From Hymenobacter sp. CRA2 (GTDB lineage Bacteria > Bacteroidota > Bacteroidia > Cytophagales > Hymenobacteraceae), in the NCBI RefSeq assembly GCF_002007105.1, contig NZ_MVBC01000002.1, positions 1-64,000 on the forward strand: a stretch of DNA of 64,000 nt, written 5' to 3'. Numbering within the stretch: position 1 is the first letter of the stretch; every line of letters starts with the position of its first letter. The notes beneath the pieces were generated by a model. The model was not told the DNA's origin. It searched no databases and was given only the letters and a program-made list of their open reading frames with translations. A program made the position numbers and the translations under genes. This document shows, in pieces, positions 25,194 to 35,262 of the stretch.

Positions 25194-28100
25194 CTACCCT
25201 TTGTCCACCCACAGAATGGCGGGGGCGGCTTGCGGGTTTTTGAGGTCGAGCACCTGCCCGCCCTTCACTTTCTGAGCTTTGCCGAGCAGCTGCCCGTTGC
25301 GGGCGTCGAGCCACTGCACGCGGAAGGCGCCGGACTCCTTGCTGAGGTCGAGCTGGGTGGCGGCCGTCGGCTCGCAGTAGCGGATGTAGCCCTGTCCGGG
25401 GCTGACGAGCTGCCACTGCTTGGCCACGGCAGCCTGCTGCTCGGCGGGTTTCATCCGGGCCACGGCCGCCAGGAACTCCTGGCTGGGCACGGCCGGCACG
25501 TCGGGCAGGGAGCCGCCGGCCAGCAGCACGGCCCAGCCGTACTTGTCGGCGCCGTCGCCGGAGTACATGACGGCCTTGTCAGGAAACTGCTGGCGGTATT
25601 CGCGCACGGCCCGGTACACTTGCTCGAAGGACGTGGCCTTGGGCTTCAGGAGGCGGGCGTGCTGGCGCGGAGCCAGGTTCAGGCCGCCCGGCGGGGCGTA
25701 GGCCAAGCCGTCGGCCTGGTAGTGCCAGTAGCGGATGTCGATGATGTCGACCACGGCGGCGCGGGCGGGGTCGGCCAGGATGGCGTCCTGCACGTCCTTG
25801 GTCGTGCTCAGGCCCACCAGCACCTGCTTGCCGGTTTCCTGCTCCCACTCCTTAATAGTATCGAGCCAGAACTGGGCGAAGCTCAGCGGCCCGGTGTATT
25901 CCTCGCTCAGCAGCTGAACCACGCCGCTGTTGCCGGTGAAGTTGTTGAGACACTGCCGGATGTAGGCCCGGTGCAGCGCCCGGCGGGACGGGTTCGTCAC
26001 GTCGTAGAATTGCTCGGCCATGAAGATGCGCTTGTCGCCGGCGTAGTTGGGCGGCTCGGGCAGGCCGGTGTCGTTCACATTGTTGGCCGGGCGCCAGGGA
26101 AAGTCGGCGTAGTGGGCCCCGGCCTCAATGATGTTGTGCTGAAAGTAGTTCTGGTGCACCAGCACCAAGCCTTTCTGATCCGCCAGCTCGGCAAACTCGC
26201 GCAGGCGGCCCCAGTACCAGGGGTTGTAGCGGGTCAGATCGTACTTGCTCAGCCCGTCGTAGGCCGTGCCCTGCCCGCTGCGGGCAAAGGGCAGCTCGTA
26301 GAAGGGCGGCCACACGTCACCGTCCATGCGGCGGATTCGCTCGTGGTCGTCGCGGCGCCGCTCGTACCAGAGGGCGTAGTTCTGCTCCATGCCCACCTGG
26401 TGCCGGGCCTGCATGGAGTCGGTCAGGGCCTGCAGGTCGTCGGTGAGGCCACGGCCGCTGCGGCCGGGCACGTAGCGGGTAATGGCGGGTTTGGCCTGGG
26501 CCAGGCCGTAGGGCCGCGAGGAGCCGTTCCACCACGGCACTTGCCCGCGGCTGCCGGTGAGCACCGTGGTGCCGCGCACCAGCACGCCGTTTTGCACGCG
26601 CAAAGGCGCCGCGGCGGTGGCGGCGGCCGGCTGCTTGAGCTTGAGCTGATCGAAGTTCTTGGCGCCGGCCGTCGAGGTCGAAATAGCCTGGCGCTGCCCG
26701 GCTTGCTTGATCCAGTCGATGAGCTGCGGGGCGGGCTGCCGAGCTTCAGCGGTGAGCTGCTGGGCCACGGCCACCGAGGGGCTGCTGGAGGCTTCGGTCT
26801 GCACCGTCAGCAGCTGGGGCTGCACGGCCATTTTCCCGCCGAGGCGCTCGGCCAGCTGGGCGTAGTAGAGGCTGCGCGGGTTGATGGCGTTGTTGGACTC
26901 GCCCCAGTACCCGTCGCCCTGAAACTGCGCCCAGCTGCCAAATGCCCAGTTCTGGGCCGTGGGCGGCTTGGGCAAATCGATGCGGGCGGCGGTGCACTGG
27001 TAGAACACGCTGTTGGCCGCCGACCAGCCCGCGCCCTGCCCGTCCTGCCCGCGGTTGGCGTAGCTCAGGGCGTTGCCGTCGATGTTGACGATGTCGAACA
27101 GCAAACCCGAAGCCCAGCTGTCGGTGGCACCGCTGAAGCCCAGCGACTCCCGCGTTTGGCACTGCACGAAGGCATTCGGGCCGGCGGCGCAGTAGCCCAC
27201 CGCAAAGTCGTGGAAGCCCTGCTCGGAGCAGAGACGCTGAAACAAGGTCTGCTGCCCGGCGGTGAAAAAGGCGTTGCGGCGCTGCCCGCCCACTTCCGAC
27301 ACCGGCGCGAGGCTCAGGCAGTCTTCCACCGTCACGCGCCTGGCCGATTCGAAAGCGGCCACCGCCGAACCGGCGAAGTGCTCAAACGCCACCTGCCGCA
27401 CCCAAGCGTCGGCCACGTTTTCCAGGGTCACGCCCATCCAGCGGTGCGCCTCGTCTTTGGGGTTCTTTTCGTCGAAGGTGGAGCGGCAGCGCAGGTTTTC
27501 CACGCCCACCTGGCTGATGCGGCCCGCCCAGCGGTAGGGCTGCACGGTGGCCCCGCCGTACTGCGCGTCGAGGGCCGTGGTCAGCGGGGCGTCCAGCGTG
27601 ACTACGTCGCCCTGCACGGCCACCACTTGCCGGTCCCAGTACAGGTCGCGCTGCCCGGGTTTCCAGCCCAGGGCCGAGATGCCGCCGCCGAAGGTTTCGG
27701 TACCCAGGGCCTGAATCCACTCCTTGGTCGAAGGCCGGTGCACCAGCACCTTGTCCCCGGCTTTCAGCGTGTGCGCGGCCAGCTTGAGTTGGGTGGCATT
27801 GACGGGCACGTAGCTATCCGCCACGGCCACGGCTTTATCGAGTTGCCGGTCGTCGCGGCCGGCCACGCGGATAAGTGTCTGCCGGTCCAGGCCGCTGCCG
27901 AGCAGCACGGTGCCTTCCTCGCCCATGCCACTACCGCGCAGCACCACGCCCGAGGCCTTCAGCACGAGGCCGCCGGCTACGTCGTAGGTGCCTTTTTCGA
28001 GCAGCACGGCCCCGCGCAGGCCGGTGGCTTTGTCGGCGGGCAGGGCGGCCACATAGTCCAGCGCGGCCTGAATGCGGGCGGTGGCGTCGCCGGTTTTCAC

Positions 28101-28376
28101 GGGCACCACTACGCGCACGGGGGCCATAGGAATGGCTTTTTCGCTGGCCGCGTAGCCGCAGTAAGAAAAGTCCGGCACGCGGTTGCCCTGCGCGTCGGCT
28201 ACGTACACCAGCTTGTGGTCCTTGCCTTCCGACAGCGGCGGCAGGGGCCGCTCCACCTTCGGCTTCTGGGCGTAGACGGCCGCCAGCCAGGGCGCGGTGC
28301 TCAGGGCCAGGCCCAAGGCCAGGCCGAGCAGGCGCGGGTGAAAGCGAAAAACCAGGATGGTGGGCTGCGGGGTCAA
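25194..28376 (-). CDS. Beta-helix plus TIM-barrel glycosidase, GH138-like (DUF6298)
   Basis: A secreted 1060-residue protein. After a signal sequence (about 1-36, ending VYAQK) it has DHKLVYVADAQGNRVPDFSYCGY, a pectate-lyase-3-type beta-helix (about 60-560: VVLRGSGMGEEGTVLLG, CRSTFDEKNPKDEAHRWMGV), then a barrel domain (about 600-960) with GMEQNYALWYERRRDDHER, VQLLSEEYTGPLSFAQFW and IIDIRYWHYQADG. Acidic residues in LSEEYTG are catalytic candidates. This layout is that recalled for DUF6298 proteins and for GH138 alpha-galacturonidase of RG-II. Family assignment is moderate; the two-domain structure is clear. Confidence 0.7.
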   Translation of the reverse strand: MTPQPTILVFRFHPRLLGLALGLALSTAPWLAAVYAQKPKVERPLPPLSEGKDHKLVYVADAQGNRVPDFSYCGYAASEKAIPMAPVRVVVPVKTGDATARIQAALDYVAALPADKATGLRGAVLLEKGTYDVAGGLVLKASGVVLRGSGMGEEGTVLLGSGLDRQTLIRVAGRDDRQLDKAVAVADSYVPVNATQLKLAAHTLKAGDKVLVHRPSTKEWIQALGTETFGGGISALGWKPGQRDLYWDRQVVAVQGDVVTLDAPLTTALDAQYGGATVQPYRWAGRISQVGVENLRCRSTFDEKNPKDEAHRWMGVTLENVADAWVRQVAFEHFAGSAVAAFESARRVTVEDCLSLAPVSEVGGQRRNAFFTAGQQTLFQRLCSEQGFHDFAVGYCAAGPNAFVQCQTRESLGFSGATDSWASGLLFDIVNIDGNALSYANRGQDGQGAGWSAANSVFYQCTAARIDLPKPPTAQNWAFGSWAQFQGDGYWGESNNAINPRSLYYAQLAERLGGKMAVQPQLLTVQTEASSSPSVAVAQQLTAEARQPAPQLIDWIKQAGQRQAISTSTAGAKNFDQLKLKQPAAATAAAPLRVQNGVLVRGTTVLTGSRGQVPWWNGSSRPYGLAQAKPAITRYVPGRSGRGLTDDLQALTDSMQARHQVGMEQNYALWYERRRDDHERIRRMDGDVWPPFYELPFARSGQGTAYDGLSKYDLTRYNPWYWGRLREFAELADQKGLVLVHQNYFQHNIIEAGAHYADFPWRPANNVNDTGLPEPPNYAGDKRIFMAEQFYDVTNPSRRALHRAYIRQCLNNFTGNSGVVQLLSEEYTGPLSFAQFWLDTIKEWEQETGKQVLVGLSTTKDVQDAILADPARAAVVDIIDIRYWHYQADGLAYAPPGGLNLAPRQHARLLKPKATSFEQVYRAVREYRQQFPDKAVMYSGDGADKYGWAVLLAGGSLPDVPAVPSQEFLAAVARMKPAEQQAAVAKQWQLVSPGQGYIRYCEPTAATQLDLSKESGAFRVQWLDARNGQLLGKAQKVKGGQVLDLKNPQAAPAILWVDKG

Positions 28377-28440
28377 AACGGGTACGCTTGAAAAACGGTG
28401 GGCTCGCCGAAGCGAGGTAATCGGCTAACTAAAGCCGGGG

Positions 28441-28586
28441 CTAAGGTTAGTTCCCCTCCTCCGCTGAGGAGGGGCTAGGGGTGGTTGGCCTGACGTTGGG
28501 ACGAATTCTAACTCTAGCTTTCTACTTCTGGCCTTCCCCCCCCCAACCCCTCCTCAGCTGAGGAGGGGAGCTAATTCTAGCCTTAG
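28441..28586. repeat. Paired GGAGGGG palindromes
   Basis: Left arm 28441-28490 (CCCCTCCTCCGCTGAGGAGG, then GGTGGTTGG) is inverted at 28531-28586. The right arm contains the stop codon of the PL1 gene. A second pair of the same type lies at 51657-51792. Confidence 0.7.
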
Positions 28587-30244
28587 GACTTGCGCGTACC
28601 GGGCGCGGCGGGCTTCACTTTCTGGGTGTCGACCACGCTGTTGAGGAATTCCTCGATGTTGGTGTAGCCGTCGTTGTCGCGGTCCTTGACGGCGTCGGAG
28701 GCGTCCTTGGGGTTGAGTCCGTGCTTTTTCTCCCAGTCGTCGGGCATACCATCCTTGTCCGAGTCGGTGTAGGGCTTGCCCTTGTACTCGGGGTAGCCGC
28801 CCACCTGCTGCGGATCGGTAATGATGCCCTGCTTGTAGGAGTCCTCGGGCAGGCGGCGCTTGATGTAGGGGCTCTTGGCCGAGGGCTTGGCGTCCTTGGC
28901 GTACACGATTTTGCCGGTGCGCACTTCCTCCACGATGCGGGCGTCGACGGCGTCGCGCTTGGGCAGAGTGGCGCCCACGTTGGCCAGCACGTAGCTGTAA
29001 GCGTCTTTAGCCGGCAGCAAGGTTACGTTCGGCATGGCGAAGGGCTTGTCGGTGCGGATACCGGCCAGGATTTTGTCCGGCTCGGGCACGTCCTCCAGCT
29101 GCACGCCGCCGGCCCAGTTGTCTTTGGTTACCTTCTCGTTGCCCTCGATGACGTTGCCCGCCACGTAGGCCTTGCCAAACACCAGCCCCAGGGCTTTGTC
29201 GCGGCTGGCCTCGGGCTTGAGGATGCGGTAGCTGATGGGTTTATCCAGCGGGGTAATCGGCCCGGGCTTGTAGTAGTTGTTCACGAAGTTGTACTCCGAG
29301 CGGTTGTCGCCGCCGTCAGCCGAGCGGTTCCACCAGTTGAATACTACGTTGTTGGCGAAGCCAAAGTCGCCGTACATGCCCACCGAGGGGTTGCGGGCAA
29401 TGTTGTTGGCCCACAGGTTGCGCATGAAGGTGCTGTTCAGCCCGCCGATGGTGCTGCCGAAAGCGTGGTTGTAGTAGTCCAGCGCCTCCGAGAAGATGCT
29501 GTTCTGAATGGTCACGTTCACCGTCGGCAGCTTGTCAGCCTTGCCCGTTTCGGGGTTGTGGTACACGTGGCGGTACATCGACATGTTCTCGTCCAGCCCC
29601 CACGAAGCCGACACGTGGTCAATCATGATGTTGCCCACCGGGTTGCCGCCCAGCGCGTCGTCGCGGCGGCCTACTTCGGTGGCGCCGCGGCGGAAGCGCA
29701 GGTAGCGCACCACCACGTCGTGCGTGTTCAGCCACACCGATTCGCCGGCCACGCACACCCCGTCGCCGGGCGCGGTCTGGCCGGCAATGGTGATGTAAGG
29801 CGCCCGGATGATGATGGGCGACTTCAGGCGAATGATGCCGGCCACGTTGAACACCACGATACGCGCCCCGCCCTGCTCACAAGCCTCGCGCAGCGTGCCG
29901 GGGCCGCTGTCTTCCAGGCTGGTCACCACGTACACCTTGCCGCCGCGCCCGCCAGGGGTGTAGGCCGCGCCGCCCTCTGCGCCTGGAAACGCGGGAATTT
30001 TGGCCTGGGGAAGGTCCGAAGGCTTGGCCGCCCAGGGCACGTAGGGCTTGCCAGCCTTGGCTTCCCGCTCGATGACGGGCAGGGCCTTGGCCCAGGCTTC
30101 GTCGGAGCGCTTTTCGGCTTCGGCCTGGGCGGCATCGGCCTTGGCTTGCACCTCGGGCGGAATGGTGGGGTACTGGGCCCAGGCGGGGCGGGCAGTGCCG
30201 GCCGCAGCGGCCGTGAGGGCGAGGAAAAGCAGGCGGTTTTTCAT
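28583..30244 (-). CDS. Pectate lyase, PL1
   Basis: A secreted 553-residue polysaccharide lyase with signal peptide ending PAWAQ. A 70-residue charged linker precedes the beta-helix lyase domain: FPGAEGGAAYTPGGRGGKV, ITIAGQTAPGDGVCVAG, VVVRYLRFRRG, MIDHVSASWGLDE. PL1 enzymes cut de-esterified homogalacturonan by beta-elimination, here presumably the RG-II backbone. The C-terminal 70 residues carry DSDKDGMPDDWEKKHGLN and DRDNDGYTNIEEFL, calcium-binding repeats of thrombospondin-3/EF-hand type. It lies just downstream of SusD, as expected of a surface enzyme that opens the polymer. Confidence 0.92.
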   Translation of the reverse strand: MKNRLLFLALTAAAAGTARPAWAQYPTIPPEVQAKADAAQAEAEKRSDEAWAKALPVIEREAKAGKPYVPWAAKPSDLPQAKIPAFPGAEGGAAYTPGGRGGKVYVVTSLEDSGPGTLREACEQGGARIVVFNVAGIIRLKSPIIIRAPYITIAGQTAPGDGVCVAGESVWLNTHDVVVRYLRFRRGATEVGRRDDALGGNPVGNIMIDHVSASWGLDENMSMYRHVYHNPETGKADKLPTVNVTIQNSIFSEALDYYNHAFGSTIGGLNSTFMRNLWANNIARNPSVGMYGDFGFANNVVFNWWNRSADGGDNRSEYNFVNNYYKPGPITPLDKPISYRILKPEASRDKALGLVFGKAYVAGNVIEGNEKVTKDNWAGGVQLEDVPEPDKILAGIRTDKPFAMPNVTLLPAKDAYSYVLANVGATLPKRDAVDARIVEEVRTGKIVYAKDAKPSAKSPYIKRRLPEDSYKQGIITDPQQVGGYPEYKGKPYTDSDKDGMPDDWEKKHGLNPKDASDAVKDRDNDGYTNIEEFLNSVVDTQKVKPAAPGTRKS

Positions 30245-30307
30245 GGATTGGTGAGGGCGTGGATGCGGAAGAAGCGGGCGAGGCAGCTGGTTTGGGCAAG
30301 CTTAATC

Positions 30308-30416
30308 AGGGCGTCATGTCGAGCGCAGCCGAGACATCTGGCCCGATAGTATCCCGTTGAGTTTACTATCTGGTGTCAGCACGCGAGATGTGTCGACAAG
30401 CTCGACATGACGTTCT
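30308..30416. repeat. Dispersed palindromic repeat, full copy
   Basis: CGTCATGTCGAGCGCAGCCG on the left pairs with CTCGACATGACGTTCT on the right; the inner GATAGTA and TACTATC pair around CCCGTTGAG. It separates the SusD and PL1 genes. Confidence 0.7.
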
Positions 30417-30436
30417 ATTTTTCACTTATCCTGGCA

Positions 30437-32176
30437 TTAATACCCCGGGTTCTGCGGGAAGTCGCCGCGGCCGCCGACGGCATCGATGTCGCTCTGCGGA
30501 ATGGGGCGCAGCGCGTGGAAATCCTGGATGCTGGTGCGGGCGTCGGGGTTGTGGGCGCGCACGCGCTCTACCAGCTTGCCGGTGCGCTTCAGGTCGAGCC
30601 AGCGTACCTGCTCGCCGGCCAGCTCGCGGGCCCGCTCGTCGAGCACGAAGTCCAGCGTCATCTGTGCGGGCGTCACCTGCATGGCGGCGGTGCGGCCGGG
30701 CAGGGCGGCGCGGGTGCGCACCAGGTTCACGTAGTAGGCCGCCGAATCGGTTTTGCCCAGGCGTACCTGTGCTTCGGCTCCGATGAGAATGATGTCACCC
30801 AGGCGGAGCATGTTGGCGTCGCGCGAGCTTTCCGTAACGGTGGGCGTGGCCCGCGTCGGGTCGTCAAACTTGCGCAGCGAGGGGTAGTAGCGCCGCTCCC
30901 CTTTCAAGGAGCCGTCGGCGTTGTACAGGTCGTCGATGTCGTACGTCTTGTAGCGGTAGCGGCGGGTGTAGCGCTGCTGGAAGTCGTCGATGCTGCGCTT
31001 GCTGGTAAACACGGCCGTGTCGCCGACGGTGAACTTGGGCTGGTTCAGCAGCGGGGCCAGGGCCGGGTTCTGGTTGACCTCGGCCTGCGACCAGCGCGGA
31101 ATGGTGCTGGCGTTGTTGGCAATCCAGGCCTGCTTAAACGAGCCGAGGTAGCGCGCGTCGTTCTGCTCGTTGTAGAGGTCGAGCAGGAAGCGCGTGGGCA
31201 TGTAGCGCACGCCCGGCAGGCCGTTGGCCACGTCGCGCGCCATGCCCGGCTGGTCGTCGTACTTCATCAGAAACCACTGGTGCGCCGTGTTGCTGCCCGC
31301 GTTGAAGGTCAGGTTGGTGGAGTAGTTCACCGCCCAGAGCACCTCCGAGTTCTTCTGGTTGTTGATGTCCCAGAGGCTGGCGTAGCTCGTCACCAGCCGG
31401 ATGCCCTGGCCCGTGTAGCCGGTAGTCACCTTGCGGGCGTAGTTGGCCGCCTTCTGGTACTGCCCGTTCGAGAGGTAGGCCTTGGCCGCAAACGCCTCAG
31501 CGGCGGGACGGGTGATGCGGCCGTAGTCGTTGGCCGTCACGGGGGCCGCAAACTGGCCCAGCGTCACCGGCAGGTTGGCTACGGCGAAGTCCAGGTCGGC
31601 AAAAATCTGGGCGTACACCTCCTGCACCGAGGCACGGGTAGCGGTGTTGACCACGCCCTCGGTGGGCTCCAGGCGCAGCGGCACCGCGCCGAAGCTCTCC
31701 ACCAGGTGGTAGTAGTACCAGGCGCGCATGAAGCGCAGCTCGGCTTCGGCCGAGGGGCGGCGCGGCGCGCTCAGCCCGGCGGTGTTGATGTACTTCAGCG
31801 CCTGGTTGACGAGGTTGATGCCCTGGTAGCAGGGCGTCCAGAGGTTGTTTTTCACCCACACGTTGTCGGTGTTCAGGCCCTGGTAGTTCATCAGCGGCGG
31901 CTGCGGGCGGGTGTTGCTCGACTGCGAGTCACCGTTGTTCTGGGCGTTGGTCCAGATGTCGGTGCCCATTTCAAGCAGCGCCAGGCCCGATTCCTTGCCG
32001 TAGATAACGCGGTTGTAGGTGTAGGCGCCGTTGACGGCGGTTTCGAAGCCCTCGGGAGTGGTAAACACGGCTTCGGCGGTGGCGCCGCTGGGGTTGAATT
32101 CGTCGAGTTGATCCTGGCAGGCAGAAGCGGCCAGCACCAGCAGCGCGAAGGTCAGGGGTCGGATGATCTTATGCAT
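30437..32176 (-). CDS. susD: RagB/SusD family outer-membrane glycan-binding lipoprotein
   Basis: A 579-residue lipoprotein (LVLAASAC, cysteine 20) that binds glycan fragments as the lid of the SusC channel. SusD marks include PEGFETAVNGAY, AELRFMRAWYYYHLVESFG, the TPR-like helices with AFAAKAYL, LRLGDIILIGAEAQVRLG and the C-terminal LDFVLDERARELAGEQVRWLDLKRTG, ending QNPGY. It follows SusC by 15 bp. The bound glycan is inferred to be a large RG-II piece from the neighbouring enzymes. Confidence 0.97.
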   Translation of the reverse strand: MHKIIRPLTFALLVLAASACQDQLDEFNPSGATAEAVFTTPEGFETAVNGAYTYNRVIYGKESGLALLEMGTDIWTNAQNNGDSQSSNTRPQPPLMNYQGLNTDNVWVKNNLWTPCYQGINLVNQALKYINTAGLSAPRRPSAEAELRFMRAWYYYHLVESFGAVPLRLEPTEGVVNTATRASVQEVYAQIFADLDFAVANLPVTLGQFAAPVTANDYGRITRPAAEAFAAKAYLSNGQYQKAANYARKVTTGYTGQGIRLVTSYASLWDINNQKNSEVLWAVNYSTNLTFNAGSNTAHQWFLMKYDDQPGMARDVANGLPGVRYMPTRFLLDLYNEQNDARYLGSFKQAWIANNASTIPRWSQAEVNQNPALAPLLNQPKFTVGDTAVFTSKRSIDDFQQRYTRRYRYKTYDIDDLYNADGSLKGERRYYPSLRKFDDPTRATPTVTESSRDANMLRLGDIILIGAEAQVRLGKTDSAAYYVNLVRTRAALPGRTAAMQVTPAQMTLDFVLDERARELAGEQVRWLDLKRTGKLVERVRAHNPDARTSIQDFHALRPIPQSDIDAVGGRGDFPQNPGY

Positions 32177-32191
32177 GATGGTCTGGTCAGG

Positions 32192-35191
32192 TTAGAAGCC
32201 CACGTTCAGGCCTACCACGTAGGCGCGGTTCAGCGGCCGGTCAATCACGCCCTCGCCCTCGGGGTCGAAGTCCTTGATGTTGCTGAGCGTGTAGAGGTTG
32301 CGGCCCGATACGTACACGCGCACGTTATCGATTTTGGCCTTGCCCACCACGCTCTTCGGCAGGGTGTAGCCCAGGGTCACGTTGCGCAGCTTGGCGAAGG
32401 AGGCCTCGCGCTCGGTGAGGGTGGTCACGTAGCTCAGGGAGCGGGTGGCGTTGGGGCGCGGGTACTCGTTGGTGGGGTTTTCGGGCGTCCAGTAGTCCAC
32501 GATGGCGCCGTTGTTGCTGCCGCTGCGGGTGTACTTGGCGTAGTAGTCGGAGCTGATCCACTGGCCCACGCGGGCTACCACCAGCACGTTCAAATCGAAG
32601 CCCTTGTAGCGCAGGTCGTTGCTTAGGCCGGCCGTCCACTTAGGCACCCGCGAGCCGATGACCATGCGGTCGGCGGCGGTGATTTTGCCGTCGGGCACGC
32701 CGTCGGGCCCCGAAATGTCAGCCACTTTGATGTCGCCGGGGATGAACTGGCCCGGCGCGGTGCCGTAGGAGGCGGCTTCCGCTTCCTCGCCCAGCTGCCA
32801 GATACCGATTTTCTTGTAGTCGTAGTACACCTGTGCCGGCTGGCCCACGATGAGGGAGTTGCGGTAGTCGTCGGCGATGACGTTGCCGTTGGGCAGCTCC
32901 ACAATCATCTCCTTGTTGCGGGCGAAGGTCACGGTGGTTGACCACGTCAGGTTGTTGCCGCGCAGGTTCTGCGAGGTCACCGACACCTCCAGGCCGCGGT
33001 TGCGGGTCTTGCCGATGTTGCGGTTGACCGTCGTCACGCCGGTAAAGGCGGGCAGGTTGTAGGGGAAAATCAGGTCCTTGGTCAGCGCGTCGTAGTAGTC
33101 CACGGTGCCGGTGATGCGGTTGTCGAGCACCCCAAAGTCCACGCCCAGGTCGGTGGTGTAGGTTTTTTCCCAGCCCAGGTCCTGGTTGCCGATGGTGCCA
33201 TTGATGGTGTAAGTCGGCGCTGCATTGGCGTCGGTCCAGGAAAACTGCGTGTTGGTCAGCGAGTTTTGGGTGCCGTAGGGGTTGATGCCGTCATTGCCCG
33301 ACACGCCGTAGGAGGCGCGCAGCTTCAGCTCGGTCAGGAACTTGAAGCGCTGCATAAACGACTCGTCCACGAGGCGCCAGCCCACCGAGGCCGAGGGAAA
33401 ATAGTCGCCCTTGTGGCCCGGCGCCAGCTTGGAAGAGGCATCGTAGCGGGCGGTGGCCTGGAACAGGTAGCGGCCCTTCCAGCTGTAGTTTACGCGCCCG
33501 GCCGCGGATATCAGGCTGTTGCGCGAGAAGCCCGAGCCGTAGAAGGGGTTCTGGTTGGCCGCCCCGATGTTGTAGAACGACTGCGAGGGCAGCACCTGGT
33601 TGTTGCCGCCAGCGAAGCTCGAGGTATTGGTAAAAATCAGGTCGCTGGCTATGCCGGTGAGCGTGAGCGAATGGTCTCCGATTTCCTTTTTATAGGTCAG
33701 GATGTTTTCCCAGCTCAGGTTGCGGCTCTGGTTGTTGGTGATGGACGCCTGCGAGTTGGCCCCGCGCCCGTCGATGGTGTTGCGCCCGTAGAAGCTGCCG
33801 GCCTCCGAAGTGGCGAAGTTCACCCCGAACTGCGAGCGGAACGTGAGGCCTTCCAGCGGCGTCAGGTCCACGTAGGCCGAGGCCGAAATGCGGTTGGTCT
33901 TGGTGTTGCGCTCGTAGGCGCCGGGCTGCTCGTCGGCCAGCGGGTTGATCTGCGTGCTACCCAGCAGGTTGTAGATCAGTTGCCCGTTGTCGTCGTAGGC
34001 GCGGCCCAGCGGCACGGCCTGCGAAGCGAGGTTGAACGGGTCGCGGCGGATGTCGTTGTTGATGTAGGCCAGCTGGGCCTGCAGGCCCATTTTCAGCCAG
34101 CGGTTCACCGTCTGGTCCACGTTGGCGCGGGCAGTGTAGCGCTTGAAGCGGTCCAGCTTCATCAGGCCCTTCTCGTCGTAGTAGCCCACCGAGAAGTAGG
34201 CCTTGGTATTCTCCGAGCCGCCCGACAGGCCCACCTGGTAGTTCTGCTGCATGCCGTTGTGCAGCAGCTGGTCGGGCCAGTTGATGTACTGCTCGTTGGC
34301 AATGGCCTCGCGCTGCTGCGGGCTGAAGGCCACCGCGTCGTCGGCGGGCGAGTTCCAGGTGCCGGCCGCGCGGAAGGCTTCGCGGCGGAACGCCACCCAC
34401 TCGGGTCCGTTCATAAACTCGCCGTAGCCGGCCACCTTGGTAATGCCGGTATAGGCATTGAGCGTAATCCGGGGCTTGCCCGCGCTGCCGCGCTTGGTGG
34501 TGATGATGACCACGCCGTTGGCCCCGCGCGAGCCGTAAATGGCCGTCGAGGAGGCGTCCTTGAGCACCTCGATGCTCTGCACGTCGTTCGGGTCGATGTC
34601 GGCCGCGTTGACGTTCTGCACCCCGTCCACGATGTAGAGCACGTTGTTGGAGGAGCCGGGGTTGGCAATGGAGCGGTTGCCGCGGATGCGGATGCTGGCG
34701 CCCTGGCCGGCGTAGCCGTTGGCGCGGGTAATGTCGGCGCCCGGAATCTTGCCCTGCAGCGCCTCGGTCACCGTCGTCACCGGCAGCTTGGTTACCTCCT
34801 CCCCTTTCACCGACGTCACGGCGCCAGTCAGGTCGCGCTTTTTCACCGTGCCGTAGCCAATGACGACTACGTCGCTGAGAGCGGCCGTTTCCGGGGCGAG
34901 CTTGATTTCCACCCGCGGCTGATCGGGGCGCACCAGCAGCTCCTGCCGGGCATAGCCGAGGTAGGACACGACCAGCGTCACGTCCTGCTTGTCGGGCACC
35001 TGCACCGTGAAGCGGCCTTCGGAATCGGTGGTGGCGCCGTTGGTGGTGCCTTTCACCACCACCGTTACGCCGGGCAGGGCTTCGGCCTTGTCGGCGCCGA
35101 CTACTTGCCCGGTGACGGTACGCGTCTGGGCCTGAGCGGCCACCGACACAAGGAGCAGCGACGCCGCTGCCAGTGGAACAATTGGTTTCAT
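32192..35191 (-). CDS. susC: SusC/RagA family TonB-dependent outer-membrane transporter
   Basis: A 999-residue TonB-dependent importer. The start at 35189-35191 gives signal peptide ending VAAQAQ. A carboxypeptidase-like regulatory domain (GQVVGADKAEALPGVTVVVKG, about residues 22-100) precedes the plug (VVVIGYGTVKKRDLTGAVTS, LQGKIPGADITRANGYAGQG, NNVLYIVDGVQN) and the 22-stranded barrel, which ends in a terminal aromatic (YVVGLNVGF) as barrel proteins do. It imports oligosaccharides into the periplasm together with SusD. It is second in operon D, after the sugar isomerase gene. Confidence 0.97.
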   Translation of the reverse strand: MKPIVPLAAASLLLVSVAAQAQTRTVTGQVVGADKAEALPGVTVVVKGTTNGATTDSEGRFTVQVPDKQDVTLVVSYLGYARQELLVRPDQPRVEIKLAPETAALSDVVVIGYGTVKKRDLTGAVTSVKGEEVTKLPVTTVTEALQGKIPGADITRANGYAGQGASIRIRGNRSIANPGSSNNVLYIVDGVQNVNAADIDPNDVQSIEVLKDASSTAIYGSRGANGVVIITTKRGSAGKPRITLNAYTGITKVAGYGEFMNGPEWVAFRREAFRAAGTWNSPADDAVAFSPQQREAIANEQYINWPDQLLHNGMQQNYQVGLSGGSENTKAYFSVGYYDEKGLMKLDRFKRYTARANVDQTVNRWLKMGLQAQLAYINNDIRRDPFNLASQAVPLGRAYDDNGQLIYNLLGSTQINPLADEQPGAYERNTKTNRISASAYVDLTPLEGLTFRSQFGVNFATSEAGSFYGRNTIDGRGANSQASITNNQSRNLSWENILTYKKEIGDHSLTLTGIASDLIFTNTSSFAGGNNQVLPSQSFYNIGAANQNPFYGSGFSRNSLISAAGRVNYSWKGRYLFQATARYDASSKLAPGHKGDYFPSASVGWRLVDESFMQRFKFLTELKLRASYGVSGNDGINPYGTQNSLTNTQFSWTDANAAPTYTINGTIGNQDLGWEKTYTTDLGVDFGVLDNRITGTVDYYDALTKDLIFPYNLPAFTGVTTVNRNIGKTRNRGLEVSVTSQNLRGNNLTWSTTVTFARNKEMIVELPNGNVIADDYRNSLIVGQPAQVYYDYKKIGIWQLGEEAEAASYGTAPGQFIPGDIKVADISGPDGVPDGKITAADRMVIGSRVPKWTAGLSNDLRYKGFDLNVLVVARVGQWISSDYYAKYTRSGSNNGAIVDYWTPENPTNEYPRPNATRSLSYVTTLTEREASFAKLRNVTLGYTLPKSVVGKAKIDNVRVYVSGRNLYTLSNIKDFDPEGEGVIDRPLNRAYVVGLNVGF

Positions 35192-35262
35192 CAGGTTCAA
35201 GGAATGCAATAGGTGAGTCAGGGAGCAGTGTGGTAGTGTGGAGGCCGGCAGTAGTCGGCTGC